From Acanthornis magna (taxonomy: Eukaryota > Chordata > Aves > Passeriformes > Acanthizidae): 64,000 nucleotides of DNA. Positions 38,670-46,829 of this stretch are shown piece by piece (the first letter of the stretch is position 1; every line of letters begins with the position of its first letter). The DNA lies in NCBI GenBank assembly GCA_036785705.1, contig JAWUZG010001121.1, positions 103,863 to 167,862 of the forward strand, read 5' to 3'. The translations under genes and the position numbers were made by a program. The notes beneath the pieces are model-generated. The model saw only the letters and a program-made list of their open reading frames with translations. It was not told where the DNA came from and did no database searches.

Positions 38670-41500
38670 GGAAAAGTAGCAGTGAAATATTTTCTGTTAA
38701 TATAAATAGCTTAGGCAAGAGGTTAAGCTCATTCCTCCCAGAGGATGGGGAGATTCCTCTCTGATTAGATTTCAGTAGAGTAGGAAGCAGAGAATTAGAT
38801 GATGAGACAACATCTCCCACTCTGGACAGACGGAAGTGTTTAAAACATTTTTAAAACATAATGAAATGACTAACAGATTTGGGTTTCAGTTTTTAAAATA
38901 ATGTACTTAACTTTTAAATGCACCTGAACTTCATTCATTGCAGTGCTTAGAAAACATTTATCTTAATACACTCCATCAAACAGTGATAAGCACCATTTCC
39001 CTTTTATTAGTGTTGATTTATATTTATGAACATTTATCTTAAACACTTCCTTCCCTTCCAATGTTTAAATTTTCTTTATAATTATGTGAACATCTTCTGT
39101 ATTACAGGTCATCTACACATAAATTATTTTTCCTCAAAACATAAATACGAACAATAACCCTGTTTCTGTAAAGATCACTACAAATACCTTGAATCTGTTG
39201 AAAACTGAAGCTAAAGCCACAATGTGTATTCCTCTTAAGTCCTACATAAGCTGTGAAAACTTTGATTCTTTAGCTCAGCTGACTTAACAAAAACCCCACT
39301 AAATCAAACAAACAAAAAAACCCGCATTTTTTTGAACTAGTAGTTCTCTCCTGTGCATGTAACCCAAGATGGCATTTTTGTCAGACAGAGACAGCTGGCA
39401 GCAAAGTTGCCTGTCTCTGTTTTGCAGATATTTGTAGTTGCCAGCTATTTGGAAGATTCCCCAGTCTTGTCTCACAGCAAATCAGGTTGTGTACCCAGCT
39501 GGCATCAAGCCACAGCCACTGTGGCAAACTGCAAAAGACTCTGAAGAAGGAACAGATTTTCACAGAAAGACCAAAAGAAAGTAATTGGACTATGAAGTGC
39601 AAGACAAAAAGTTTAAGGTATTCAGAATGAAAACCTCTGCAAGAAGTTTTTTTTGGAGCTCTGCATTTCAGAATATCTTCTAGTTGGGATCATCTGTCCT
39701 TTCCGTGGGAGTGGTACCAGTGTGCATCTGTGAAAGCTGTCTAATCCAATCCCCCTGATCACATTAAGAGAATTTGTAGCATGTCCTTGAGCTCTTACCT
39801 GATTCTAGACAGAAGACATTTTAATAATAACTTCTTTAAGACACTCTAAACTTCACAGGACCCTGAACAAACAAAAGTAGTTTTGAAGTAATGCACTTTT
39901 GTGGGAACAGCTACAATGAATCTTATATTCTGATGAGCTCCTAAAGAGTTAGGACAGAGTAAGGAAATACAGAAATTAATATAGACATATTGATTTATCA
40001 GCCTATTTAGCAACAGTTGGGATGGTGAAAATGTCCATTCTGCACCCTGGAGAGCACACCCAGCAGTGAGCTCAAAGGGAGCCCCAGCACCAATGTGCCA
40101 CCAAGGAAGGGACTCAGGCACACCAGGCAGTGCCTGCTTTGCCTCCACCAGGACTCCTCACAGGGACTGCAGGGATATTTATAGTGGTGTTCAGCACCAG
40201 CTGTGCCAGTGTGTGTGCACAAACATTCAGAAGGAACAGGGAAAGAAACCCCCTACTAGAGCATCATGGATGTAATAACCACTTATTGCAGCAAAGCCAC
40301 AAACAATTTGAGCAAGCCTTCACCAAAATGCTATTATCAAAGCAGGGGCAAGAAGTACACGGCCATAGAAGGGACAGCAGTCATCTAGAAATCACAGGAA
40401 ACAGAAGACAGAAAGCCATGAGAACCACACTGATGATGGCTAATGAGAACTCAAAGGGAAAAAATTCCAATTCCTCTCCTCATACTTGGCCATATTTTGA
40501 GCCACAGCTGCTGATGCTCACTTGCAACACAGGGGAAAATTATTTTAAAGAAGAAACTTCCAAAACTATGCAACTGTTCCTAGAAATTTTCGCTATTTAG
40601 CAATGTATAAATCAGAATTACACATCAGCTTTGCCATTCATACCCTGGATTGTTGTTTCCATGGGCTGTCAAACTGTCTGTCTCTGTACCCTTACTTAGT
40701 GATTCACTTGTCACTTGCCTTAAAAGAAAACAGCTTTAAAATCTTGATTTAACAGGAACAGTAAAAGGAAACACAGAACAACACATTATGAAAATGCCTT
40801 ATAAAGCATCTTTTACAAACCTTCAAGTTTATTGCTTAAGGGATGGCAGCAGGTGTCCCATGCCCTGAAGCTGGTGAAAAATCTCTCCTACACTGCAAAG
40901 AACACCAGCAGTGTCAGACTGAGCATGAGCATGGCTCATCAGTTATTTAGCCAATCTAAAAGCCACAACCTTGGGTGTAGTCTAAGAATGAGAGTGCAGA
41001 TCAGAAGCATGACAAAGACCTTAGCACTCATTTGAGAAAATTATTTGAACGCCAAGAATCTCGAAGATAGATCATTTTTTTGGTGCCTAATAACTGCTCT
41101 AGCATTAAAATGTTAGTTAACAATGTTTGTTAGCTGCTTTTGGTTGAGTTCCACTTGTCTTTTTACTGATTCTTTCTCTTCTGCCATAAGATTAGGGTGA
41201 GATTAGGACATAATTTGTATGTACTGCTCTGTTCCCACTTTAGGGATGCCGCAAAGTGAATATTTCTGGATTCTGAAAGAATCAGCTTTAACTCAGAGGG
41301 ATAGAATTACTGTGGGAGTCCACTTCAGTTTGTTCTTTGTAGGTATTTCCCTCCTACCCCAGCAGCTTTCATCTGCAGATACTAGCTTTGCTACAGGTAG
41401 TAATAGTAGATTTCAACTCCCCTGACCTTCTTTTCAGCTAGCACCATTTCAGTGTAATTCTTTAAATCCCCCCTCCCTATACTGATGGCCATTTTTGAAT

Positions 41501-41538
41501 GGAGAGTGTCTTTAACCAGGGAGAATGTCTTTAACCAG
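41501..41538. repeat. 19-bp tandem duplication
   Basis: Two adjacent 19-mers (41,501-41,519 and 41,520-41,538), both ending GTCTTTAACCAG, differ at a single position. Confidence 0.75.
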
Positions 41539-42515
41539 GCAGACCTATTCCATACATCTCCCTTTGCCCAACAGTGCTGCACACCCACCTTGCCTTTCCC
41601 TTCTTTCCCATCTCCTCTCCTTTCACACACCAAAAACTCCAAACTGTGTTATGAGAACTAATTTTGATAACTGAACTTTTAAGCCATTTGTAAAACTGAA
41701 GCCAGACTGTCCCGTGTGCCCCGCAAAACTTTTTTGCAATCATTTCTTCTGCTCCCTCATCCAAGCCACAGACAGGAGTCCAAGACAGATTGCAGGTATT
41801 TTCTTTATTTTACATCAACTACTATTGATATTTAAATCGCACATCATGTTCTCTCTACCACAGGCAGTTTTAGCTGCTCTAGTTGTTTCATGGTCTTGCT
41901 TTTACAGAACTTCATGCCCCTCTGGTACTTCACAAGTGACTCTGCAGTTTCAGATGAATTTTGTTCGTGCATCCTGCAAAGGCAATTGCAGGCAGTGCAC
42001 GTGGGGTGCCCAAACCAGAACTACATTCCAACGCTCCCACACAGCAAGGGAAAAAGGCCAGATCCATCTCTAATTTCCAATCTGCAAATGAAGTATCCTG
42101 TTTAACTTTGTACTATTACATCATTTTCACTACACCATGCATCATTAAACTTTATAGGAACCTAACAACATCCTGGCTCCAGAAATCTTAAAGGATTGCT
42201 AAATGCTGCTGTGGTACTACCTTGCCCAGATTGAAGAGAGCACAATTTTTTCAAGTTTTCTAACTGATCACACTCAGGATAGATATAATCATGGTTACCA
42301 AAAGATATAAAATGACACAAAATTAGTCATTTCTTATTCCAGACTGCTTGACATTTACTAAATTGGCCTGATTTAAAAGGAAGGAAAAAATTACCTTGAG
42401 GGTATCTAAGCTCACAGAGTTATTAGCCTGAGGCTCACTGAAGAATGGCAACACATTCATTAATTCCTAACATAACAAAATAGTCAAGGTGAAGAACCAG
42501 TCTTGAAATCCTCTG

Positions 42516-42521
42516 CACCCC
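42516..42521. repeat. provirus target-site duplication, left copy (CACCCC)
   Basis: CACCCC directly precedes the TG of the 5' LTR and is repeated exactly at 46,824-46,829 after the 3' LTR. Six bases is the size made by alpharetroviral and betaretroviral integrases. Confidence 0.95.
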
Positions 42522-42592
42522 TGTGGGAAGGTAGGGTCTGGTGGTCGGAAGATATCGCGCTGTACGGAAAGGTAGGACCTCTCCCCTGATAG

Positions 42593-42597
42593 CCAAT
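42593..42597 (+). promoter_or_regulatory. CCAAT box in U3
   Basis: CCAAT lies about 85 bp upstream of the inferred cap site, a usual spacing for retroviral and cellular promoters. It is identical in the 3' LTR at 46,630-46,634. Confidence 0.6.
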
Positions 42598-42647
42598 AGT
42601 GTTTAGTTTATGATGTAAGCAGATGGATGTGACGTTGTAAACCGAAG

Positions 42648-42655
42648 TTATATTA
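42648..42655 (+). promoter_or_regulatory. TATA-like box in U3
   Basis: TTATATTA lies about 24-31 bp upstream of the inferred start of R at 42,679, the expected TATA distance. It is the best candidate core promoter of the provirus and is unchanged in the 3' LTR. Confidence 0.6.
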
Positions 42656-42671
42656 CACGGTGCTAATCACC

Positions 42672-42677
42672 AATAAA
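42672..42677 (+). promoter_or_regulatory. poly(A) signal of the provirus LTR
   Basis: AATAAA lies immediately before the inferred R region, as in avian leukosis/sarcoma LTRs. It would act from the 3' LTR copy (46,709-46,714) to process proviral RNA. Confidence 0.75.
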
Positions 42678-42789
42678 CGCCATTTGCCGTCCACCACAGT
42701 GGTGTTTGTGAGCAGATGGCCCGAGTGGCCGGGGAGGGCCACCGTGCCGCTTCTGAACCAGGTCACCACGCCTAAGAAAGGCAACAAAG

Positions 42790-42807
42790 TGGTGCCGAAA
42801 CCCGGGA
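42790..42807 (+). other. primer-binding site matching tRNA-Phe
   Basis: TGGTGCCGAAACCCGGGA lies three bases after the 5' LTR. It is complementary to the 18 3'-terminal bases (including CCA) of vertebrate tRNA-Phe(GAA). Avian leukosis/sarcoma viruses use tRNA-Trp, so this primer choice departs from the group that the LTR resembles. The match to tRNA-Phe is from known tRNA sequence; no search was run. Confidence 0.85.
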
Positions 42808-42889
42808 AATCGCCTGAGATCGGACGAGCGGCGGCCGAAGTGGCGGGACCAACTTCGGCGGGGAGGACGCTCCCGGACCAACAAGGAGG
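42808..42889 (+). other. short proviral leader
   Basis: Only 82 bp separate the primer-binding site from the gag ATG. The leader is GC-rich with several CG words and purine-rich just before the start codon (ACAAGGAGG). Alpharetroviral leaders are normally several times longer and hold the packaging signal, so either this lineage has a compact leader or part was deleted. Confidence 0.7.
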
Positions 42890-43195
42890 ATGGAAGCCCT
42901 TGTGAAGGTCGTATCTCAATTACATAAGCAGTGGGGTATTGACTGTAAGCCCAAAGATTTTACTCTCGCTGTTGCGAGGCTTTCGCAGATCGGGGTCATA
43001 GACCAACCGGTAGATATTCTCCACCCTGAGGTGTGGGATAAATGTACTAAGGCTTTAGCTGAGGAAACAATGTCCTCAGGTAGTGGACACCTTTCAGTAG
43101 AAAACACCTTAAGTCCTGGGGTAAAGTCGTACAGGCCCTGCAAAAGGCTATCCAAGAGCAGGAGACCTGGAAGGCGGCAAAGAACTGTTTACTAG
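42890..43195 (+). pseudogene. gag: gag 5' part: matrix-like N-terminus, truncated by frame change
   Basis: The ATG at 42,890 opens a 101-codon frame ending in TAG at 43,193. The first 65-70 residues have a matrix-like character: a start of the MEALVKVVSQ type followed by alternating amphipathic helices, and a tryptophan near residue 50. This resembles the membrane-binding matrix domain of avian leukosis/sarcoma Gag. The start is chosen because it is the first ATG after the primer-binding site. After roughly residue 65 the Gag-like reading continues in another frame, which is open from 43,084, so an indel lies between about 43,084 and 43,150. As it stands the product would be a truncated matrix protein with an aberrant basic tail. 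Confidence 0.75.
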
Positions 43196-44892
43196 GCATC
43201 CCGAAATTGGGAGTTGGGGCGGCTACGCAGACACTGCACCCCCCAGGCGATGGCGATTCGGCTGAACCTGGGGATTTGCGAGGAGGTACTGCTCCCCCTC
43301 AATCCCCAGATCCAGACTCACTTGCAGAGGAGTCAAAGCAGGCAAAATCTTTTTCGGACGAGTCAGCCGAGGAGGCCAGGAGTGCTGCGGGGAGAGTGGG
43401 GGCTGAGGAAACCTGGGCCAGACCACCGCCCTATGCACCCCAGCATGGTGCCGAGAACAAAGAAAGTGGGCGGGACGAAGATGCGCCCGGCGGGAACAGG
43501 GAGGCAGCGATTAACCTAACATGCATCTGTAAAGGAGTGGGGGAGGAAAGTGATAAGAAATGTGAGAAGGATGGTGGGGGTGACCGAAAGAGAGAGAGGA
43601 GCGTGCGCGAGGGGCGGAGAGTTGACCAGAGCGCCTGTTTTAAACAATGCCCCTATAAGGCAAACACCTCGCCGAGTAGAAGACGGGGCGAGGCAAGAGG
43701 GAGGGAACGGCCTGCCCACAAGGGGAGTGGGCGGGGCCGGAGCCCTACCAAAAGGCGCTGGAACCCGGAAGTGGCTGGTCAGTCAACTTCCGGCTCCGAA
43801 TCAGACACAAGCTGGAGCGAGTGGCTCGCAACTGATTCGGACTTAGAGTGGGAAGATACGAGAGCAAACGGAATTAAAAGCCAGAATAAGGAGAGGCCGT
43901 TAGAGAGTCAAATCCCTCTTACGGATTGGAGGAAAATAAAGATTGCGTGTGCCGACTGGGCCCCGTCGGCCGCACTGGCGTTCCCGGTCCGAGTGACAGA
44001 AGGGGGACAGAGAGTCCATTCACCAGTTAACCCTAAGGATGTACAAGCAATTGTTAAAGCAATTGCAGACAAAGGGCTCAATTCTGCTATGGTCTCCACC
44101 CTTATAGACGGTGTCTTTGGGGGGGATGACATGCTTCCGTTCAATATAAAACAAACTTGTAGATTAATCTTGGACGGAGCAGGGATGATTGTTTTTAAGC
44201 AAGAATGGGAAGACAATTGTACAAGACAACTAGCCCAAGTAACTGGGGCGGACCACCCACTGCATGGCTCCAGCCTGCAGCGGTTAATGGGTACAGACCC
44301 CACAATGATCACTCCCCAGGCTCAAGCCCAGGGCCTGCGAGCTCATGAAGTTATGGCAACTACCCATGCTACTAGAGAAGCTATTCATATAGCTTCTAGA
44401 ATAATTGCTAAACCGTCACCATGGTCCACAATAAAACTAATGAAAACTGTGAGTTTTTGTTCACAAGACCAGTTCATCGGACGCCCCTGTAACGCATACG
44501 CCCCGATGGTAAGCAGAGACGACACACCGCCAAACATCCCGTCCACACCTGAGAGCACCGCATCGACAGAACCTGACCGGCAGCAGAAAAGCCACCGAGG
44601 GAAAAGACCGCGATGCCTTTGCGTGCTTTTAGTGTTCGGGTTTGTTACTATGGGGCGAGCAGAATCACATAGTCATCACCACCAGCCTTTTAAATGGTCC
44701 CTCCTTCGATTTGAGGACCAAAAGGTTATCGCAACCCAAATAACATCAGGTGCACCGAGTTTTAATGCCTCCCTATGTCAGCTTGTCCCAAGACAGCGTT
44801 GTTGGGAGTTTCTGGGCTTTTATATGTGTCCCAGCTCTAATCCTGGGAAAGGGTATTGCAACTACCCTAATCAATATTATTGCAGCCACTAG
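43084..44892 (+). pseudogene. fused gag (late domain to capsid N-domain) and env leader/SU start frame
   Basis: One frame is open from just after a TAG (43,081) to the TAG at 44,890-44,892. Counting residues from the TTG at 43,207: a PPPY late-domain motif at 73-76; an acidic then Arg/Lys-rich spacer with five cysteines (about 100-190); a Ser/Asp/Trp stretch (195-220); then a capsid N-terminal-domain-like segment (about 255-408). Env leader follows, with a basic KSHRGKRPR word (461-469), a hydrophobic signal-peptide core (470-482), and SU residues with Trp, Cys and CNYP-like motifs to 561. Capsid C-domain, nucleocapsid, protease, RT and integrase are absent, so the gag-env junction (roughly 44,420-44,600) is a deletion that kept the frame. 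Without an in-frame retroviral ATG at its head it is probably not translated as a whole. Confidence 0.8.
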
Positions 44893-46356
44893 GGCTGTGA
44901 GACCATAGCCCCTGATTGGATACCTGGTGCCGGCAGGGACAGATATTTAAAAGTCCAGTGGGGCCCACACGGCTGCACATCACCACAAAGATGGCGGGGA
45001 TGCGGAAATTGCCGATACCTCTATTTAAATGTTACCAAGCCCCACGAACACAGTTGGTTACTTGGAAAGATTTGGGGAATAAGGTACACGGAACCAGGGA
45101 CAGACAAAGGTAGCTTAATCCTCATAAAAAAGGAAGTTGTCCCAAATGATCCACTGCCAGTAGCTCCCAGCCAACCATTTGTTAATAAAGTAGTCCAGAC
45201 TACTCCCAGTCATGACTACGCAACCACAGAGACCAACAACCAGGGAACTTCGACTAATACCTGTCCCACTACGCCCGCAGTAACACACACCACCAATGCC
45301 CCTTATCGAAATTCATTTTGGAAACTGATGCAAGCCAGCTATCAGATATTGAACAAAACTAATCCAAATCTTACGGAGCATTGCTGGTTGTGCTATGGAA
45401 TAACTCCCCCGTTTTATGAGGCAGTGGGAGTAAGTGACACACCTATACAGGCAAATGACACAAACCCGGCCCAGTGCAACTGGGACACAGAAAAGCGAGG
45501 CATCACCTTGACACAGGTGATGGGCAGTGGCGTGTGCATAGGCCAAGTCCCAGAGCATAAGAAACATCTGTGTACTAACAAGCCACAATACAATCCCTCC
45601 GCAAAGTGGTTAGTACCAGCCGAAAATGCCAAGTGGGTTTGTTCTACTATTGGAGTTACACCTTGTTTGTCGTTAGAAATATTTAGTGAGTCCTTGGAAT
45701 ATTGTGTTCAGGTATCCATCATTCCTAAAATATTTTACCATCCTGAAGACTTTGTTTATGACGCACAGGTTACCCCAGAACATCATCTGTCGAAACGAGA
45801 ACCCTTTACAGCATTGACAGTAGCCACCCTGATGCTTCTAGGAGGCGCGGGAGTCGGTACCGGCGTAGCATCCCTGGTGCAACAGAGTAAAGAATTTAGT
45901 GCCTTGAGAGTGGCAGTAGATGAAGACCTGGCTAGAATTGAGCAGTCAATAACTGCACTGGAACAGTCCATTAGATCATTATCTGAAGTGGTGCTACAAA
46001 ACCGAAGAGCTCTAGACTTGGTGTTCTCACAGCAAGGGGGTATGTGCGTTGCACTTAATGAAGAGTGTTGTGTATATGCAGACCACACCGGCGTAGCAAG
46101 GATGACAATGGCCAAATTGCGAGAGGGATTAGAAAAGCGAAAAAGGGAACGAGAGGTACAGCCAAATTGGTTCGAATCCTGGTTCAACCATTCGCCATGG
46201 CTAACCACCCTGGTATCTACTTTGATAGGGTCGGTTGCAATGATCATACTGGCTTTGGTTTTCGGGCCGTGCATATTAAACAGGCTCGTGTCATTTGTCA
46301 AGAGCCGGCTAGACAAAGTTAACATTCTGTTAGTAGAAAACAAACAACTGTGCTAA
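44893..46356 (+). pseudogene. env: env: rest of SU plus complete TM, gamma type
   Basis: The same frame continues open after the TAG at 44,890 to TAA at 46,354; the first internal ATG is at 45,328 (342 codons). Numbering from that ATG: CWLC at 19-22 (the SU motif that makes the disulfide with TM), several N-glycosylation sequons (9, 14, 43), a dibasic SKR at 155-157 as likely SU/TM cleavage site, a Gly/Ala-rich fusion peptide (about 159-184), a heptad-repeat helix (188-222), an immunosuppressive-domain-like segment (223-240), CX6CC (C240, C247, C248), a membrane anchor (about 294-313) and a short tail. These are the hallmarks of covalent gamma-type Env. The single in-frame TAG is the only stop in the env reading, so full-length Env is not made unless it is bypassed. 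A product from 45,328 would have no signal peptide. Confidence 0.88.
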
Positions 46357-46370
46357 AAATGTGCCTTTGT

Positions 46371-46470
46371 AGTGTTATCCCTAGTTATCCCCAATTCCTT
46401 ATGCAGTATTATCCCCAGTCATCCCTAGTTACCCCAAGCTGTATCCCATCCCCTTACCCCCCTAGTTACC
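46371..46470 (+). repeat. decamer-like repeats in the proviral 3' untranslated region
   Basis: The word AGTYATCCCY (and close variants AGTGTTATCCCT, AGTATTATCCCC, AGTTACCCC, AGTTACC) occurs about six times within 100 bp between the env stop and the polypurine tract. The stretch is pyrimidine-rich and nearly free of G. Its role is unknown. Simple retroviruses often keep RNA-export or stability elements in this place, and alpharetroviruses have direct repeats flanking their 3' genes. Confidence 0.65.
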
Positions 46471-46544
46471 ACTTACTCTAAGTGCCTTATGTTCTACCTC
46501 ATTAATACCTTTTTATACGTTTGTTAGTCCTCTTAGATTAGCAT

Positions 46545-46558
46545 GGGGAGGGGGGAAA
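46545..46558 (+). other. polypurine tract
   Basis: GGGGAGGGGGGAAA directly abuts the TG of the 3' LTR, the position and composition needed for plus-strand DNA priming in retroviruses. Confidence 0.92.
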
Positions 46559-46823
46559 TGTGGGAAGGTAGGGTCTGGCGGTCGGAAGATATCGCGCTGT
46601 ACGGAAAGGTAGGACCTCTCCCCTGATAGCCAATAGTGTTTAGTTTATGATGTAAGCAGATGGATGTGACGTTGTAAACCGAAGTTATATTACACGGTGC
46701 TAATCACCAATAAACGCCATTTGCCGTCCACCACAGTGGTGTTTGTGAGCAGATGGCCCGAGTGGCCGGGGAGGGCCACCGTGCCGCTTCTGAACCAGGT
46801 TGCCAAGCCTAAGAAAGGCAACA
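46559..46823 (+). repeat. 3' LTR of the provirus (265 bp)
   Basis: It has the same length as the 5' LTR, with 261 of 265 positions identical by direct comparison. Differences are at 46,579 (C for T), 46,801 (T for C), 46,802 (G for A) and 46,806 (A for C). It ends CAACA and is followed by the duplication CACCCC. It supplies the poly(A) signal for proviral transcripts and could promote transcription into flanking DNA. Confidence 0.95.
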
Positions 46824-46829
46824 CACCCC
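46824..46829. repeat. provirus target-site duplication, right copy (CACCCC)
   Basis: It is identical to 42,516-42,521 and abuts the terminal CA of the 3' LTR. Confidence 0.95.

Larger units (their letters stand above)
28456..42515. other. non-coding DNA with GC-richer patches, no gene recognised
   Basis: This long AT-rich stretch holds nothing I can identify as a host exon. GC-richer patches lie near 31,050-31,430, 37,180-37,600 and 40,030-40,200. They carry the larger frames (107 aa at 31099-31422; 152 aa at 37025-37483; 156 aa at 40130-40600), each overlapped by frames on the other strand or in another frame and without recognisable domains. A possible, very eroded CR1 piece (CTAATCCAATCCCCCTG) is near 39,740-39,800. 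The sequence 36,380-36,480 looks like a candidate conserved non-coding element. A short 19-bp tandem duplication is at 41,501-41,538. Confidence 0.5.
42522..42786 (+). repeat. 5' LTR of the provirus (265 bp)
   Basis: It begins TGTGGGAAGGTAGGG and ends AAGAAAGGCAACA. It contains, in order, a CCAAT box (42,593-42,597), a TGACGT half-CRE (42,630-42,635), a TATA-like TTATATTA (42,648-42,655) and AATAAA (42,672-42,677). The probable R region starts at 42,679 (GCCATTTGCCG) and U5 follows. Placing AATAAA directly before an R that starts GCCATTTG, and following it with a CACCACA-TGGTGT hairpin, is the known arrangement in Rous sarcoma/avian leukosis LTRs. It differs from the 3' LTR at 42,542, 42,764, 42,765 and 42,769 only. 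The same sequence would drive transcription of the whole provirus. Confidence 0.95.
42522..46823 (+). mobile_element. internally deleted endogenous retrovirus (alpha-like LTR/gag, gamma-type env)
   Basis: A 4,302-bp provirus with LTR (265 bp), tRNA-Phe primer-binding site, partial gag, env, polypurine tract and LTR (265 bp), inside a 6-bp duplication. Its interior is visibly GC-richer than the flanks. The U3/R/U5 sequence and the matrix N-terminus resemble the avian leukosis/sarcoma group. There is no protease, reverse transcriptase or integrase reading frame: the interior passes from capsid N-domain to Env leader within one frame. Gag has a frame change after matrix and Env has one internal TAG. 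Chicken EAV-HP and ART-CH elements are known examples of avian alpha-related proviruses with similar large pol deletions. The element is defective. Assignment to alpharetrovirus-like is from by-eye similarity and would be settled by a phylogeny. Confidence 0.92.

Noticed and set aside
40130..40600. 156-codon plus-strand frame
   Set aside because: Low-quality composition, no domain or known family, and surrounded by non-coding DNA; it is probably random.
42790..42807. Primer-binding site assigned to tRNA-Trp or tRNA-His
   Set aside because: Only the first few bases (TGGTG) fit those tRNAs; the full 18 bases fit tRNA-Phe.
42660..42905. 81-codon plus-strand frame starting in R of the 5' LTR and repeated in the 3' LTR
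   Set aside because: It lies in R/U5 and the primer-binding site, where retroviruses do not encode protein; the repetition is only because both LTRs share the sequence.
43908..44312. 134-codon minus-strand frame across the capsid-like region
   Set aside because: It is antisense to a recognisable Gag segment and explained by the open frame opposite.
44916..45113. 65-codon plus-strand frame within env
   Set aside because: It runs in a different frame from the env reading, which is itself open over the same bases, so it is an overlapping artefact.
45783..46343. 186-codon frame on the minus strand across the TM part of env
   Set aside because: It is a shadow of the open env frame on the other strand; it has no domain and no start context of its own.
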